NCBI GenBank assembly: GCA_018826545.1
Contig: JAHKAL010000060.1
Location: forward strand, 1 to 31,991
Reading direction: 5' to 3'
Source of the DNA: Patescibacteria group bacterium
GTDB taxonomy: Bacteria > Patescibacteriota > Microgenomatia > UBA8517
Length of the DNA: 31,991 nt
In this document: in pieces, positions 31,706 to 31,991 of the stretch
How positions within the stretch are numbered: position 1 is the first letter of the stretch
Layout: each line of letters begins with the position of its first letter
Notes under the pieces: model-generated
What the model was told of the DNA's origin: nothing
Databases searched by the model: none
Seen by the model: only the letters and a program-made list of their open reading frames with translations
Made by a program: the position numbers and the translations under genes

Positions 31706-31734
31706 ATACTAGTATAGACTTTTATGTATGTCAA
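31706..31734 (-). promoter_or_regulatory. Promoter for the DUF4143 ATPase gene
   Basis: Minus strand TTGACA (31734-31729), 17 bases, TAGTAT (31711-31706). The ATG at 31696 is about three bases past the predicted +1. Confidence 0.6.
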
Positions 31735-31773
31735 GTACCGTTTGGTCCAGACTCTTATGAAGAGAAATTGATG

Positions 31774-31991
31774 TCAAATATGGCACAATGTTTCAAATTG
31801 ACTAGGAGCTGAATAAACAATTCTTCCTAATTCACCCCTTTCCATAATAATTCTTTCTTTCTTCGACTTTGGAATGTTTGGTTTGAAGCAAAAATCAAAA
31901 GTTATACTGACAAGAAATAAATCCCGATGTTTAGTTTGGAACTTAATATCTTGAATATCTCCTTTCTTTATACTTGCAAGCATTTCTTCTA
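31774..31991 (-). CDS. ORF formed by repeat copy E, possibly continuing off the window
   Basis: A minus-strand ORF reading MLASIKKGDIQDIKFQTKHR, then DLFLVSITFDFCFKPNIPKS and KKERIIMERGELGRIVYSA. The frame stays open to the window edge (two Glu codons before the Met), so it may be the 3' part of a longer gene. It holds the best-preserved coding version of the repeat consensus. The DNA core is AAGCAAAAATCAAA (31886-31899), one base different from the other copies. Only a weak AAGTT/AACTT pairing (31899, 31940) stands in for the hairpin. No family is recognised. Confidence 0.45.
   Translation of the reverse strand, partial: EEMLASIKKGDIQDIKFQTKHRDLFLVSITFDFCFKPNIPKSKKERIIMERGELGRIVYSAPSQFETLCHI

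Noticed and set aside
27954..31991. CRISPR array
   Set aside because: The repeats are about 110-150 bases, separated by whole genes, and have no regular spacers or cas genes.

Overview
The window looks like a chromosomal segment of an uncultivated, AT-rich bacterium. The best guess is the Candidate Phyla Radiation (Patescibacteria), perhaps a Microgenomates-like lineage. This is inferred from gene style: low GC, very tight packing with convergent genes that overlap or nearly touch, large inteins in housekeeping genes, a lysine-tailed L31, a release factor 1 lacking its first domain, and many divergent membrane proteins. TGA is used as a stop (for example at the end of the M29 peptidase gene), so the UGA=Gly code of Gracilibacteria/Absconditabacteria is not indicated. 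No taxonomic search was possible.

Layout. 1-3.8 kb: a partial alpha/beta hydrolase, a YkgJ-like cysteine-rich protein, a Xer-type tyrosine recombinase split by a 420-residue intein, and a HAD hydrolase. 3.77-4.6 kb: an 850-base gene-free region with a perfect DnaA box, inverted repeats, a UUCG hairpin and short repeats. 4.6-12.8 kb: a membrane protein with YebC, a TPR protein, a LytR_C protein, a CaCA exchanger, an RluA pseudouridine synthase, a DksA/TraR zinc-finger protein, two membrane proteins, EF-P and an M29 aminopeptidase. 12.9-19 kb: tRNA-Leu(CAA), a signal peptidase I fused to a CAP domain, a RelE-type toxin-antitoxin pair, DnaB helicase with a 425-residue intein, and an MBL-fold hydrolase. 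19-27.9 kb: an anchored secreted protein, hisS behind a possible leader-peptide attenuator, an EamA transporter, rpmE, prfA, then on the other strand rpsF-ssb-rpsR-ctpA, and ychF and a HAD phosphatase. 27.9-32 kb: an accessory stretch (CorA, an ORFan, a DUF4143 ATPase) in which every gene is separated from the next by a copy of the same roughly 110-150-base repeat.

How it works together. Most of the window is core information processing (replication, translation, ribosome rescue, secretion) read from short operons. Where a promoter can be read (TTGACA/TATAAT type, 16-18 base spacing), the start codon often falls within 0-10 bases of the predicted transcription start, so leaderless or near-leaderless mRNAs seem common; I used this to correct several starts.

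The most unusual items are: (1) the punctuating repeat at 27.9-32 kb, whose minus strand reads as a conserved peptide (..PTFDFYFK...P...KER.I.ERDELGRI..S) and which carries a hairpin of changing sequence beside an almost invariant 14-base core, resembling a cassette array; (2) a hisS leader with a 14-codon ORF and mutually exclusive hairpins; (3) an intein in the Xer active-site motif; (4) the signal peptidase-CAP fusion.
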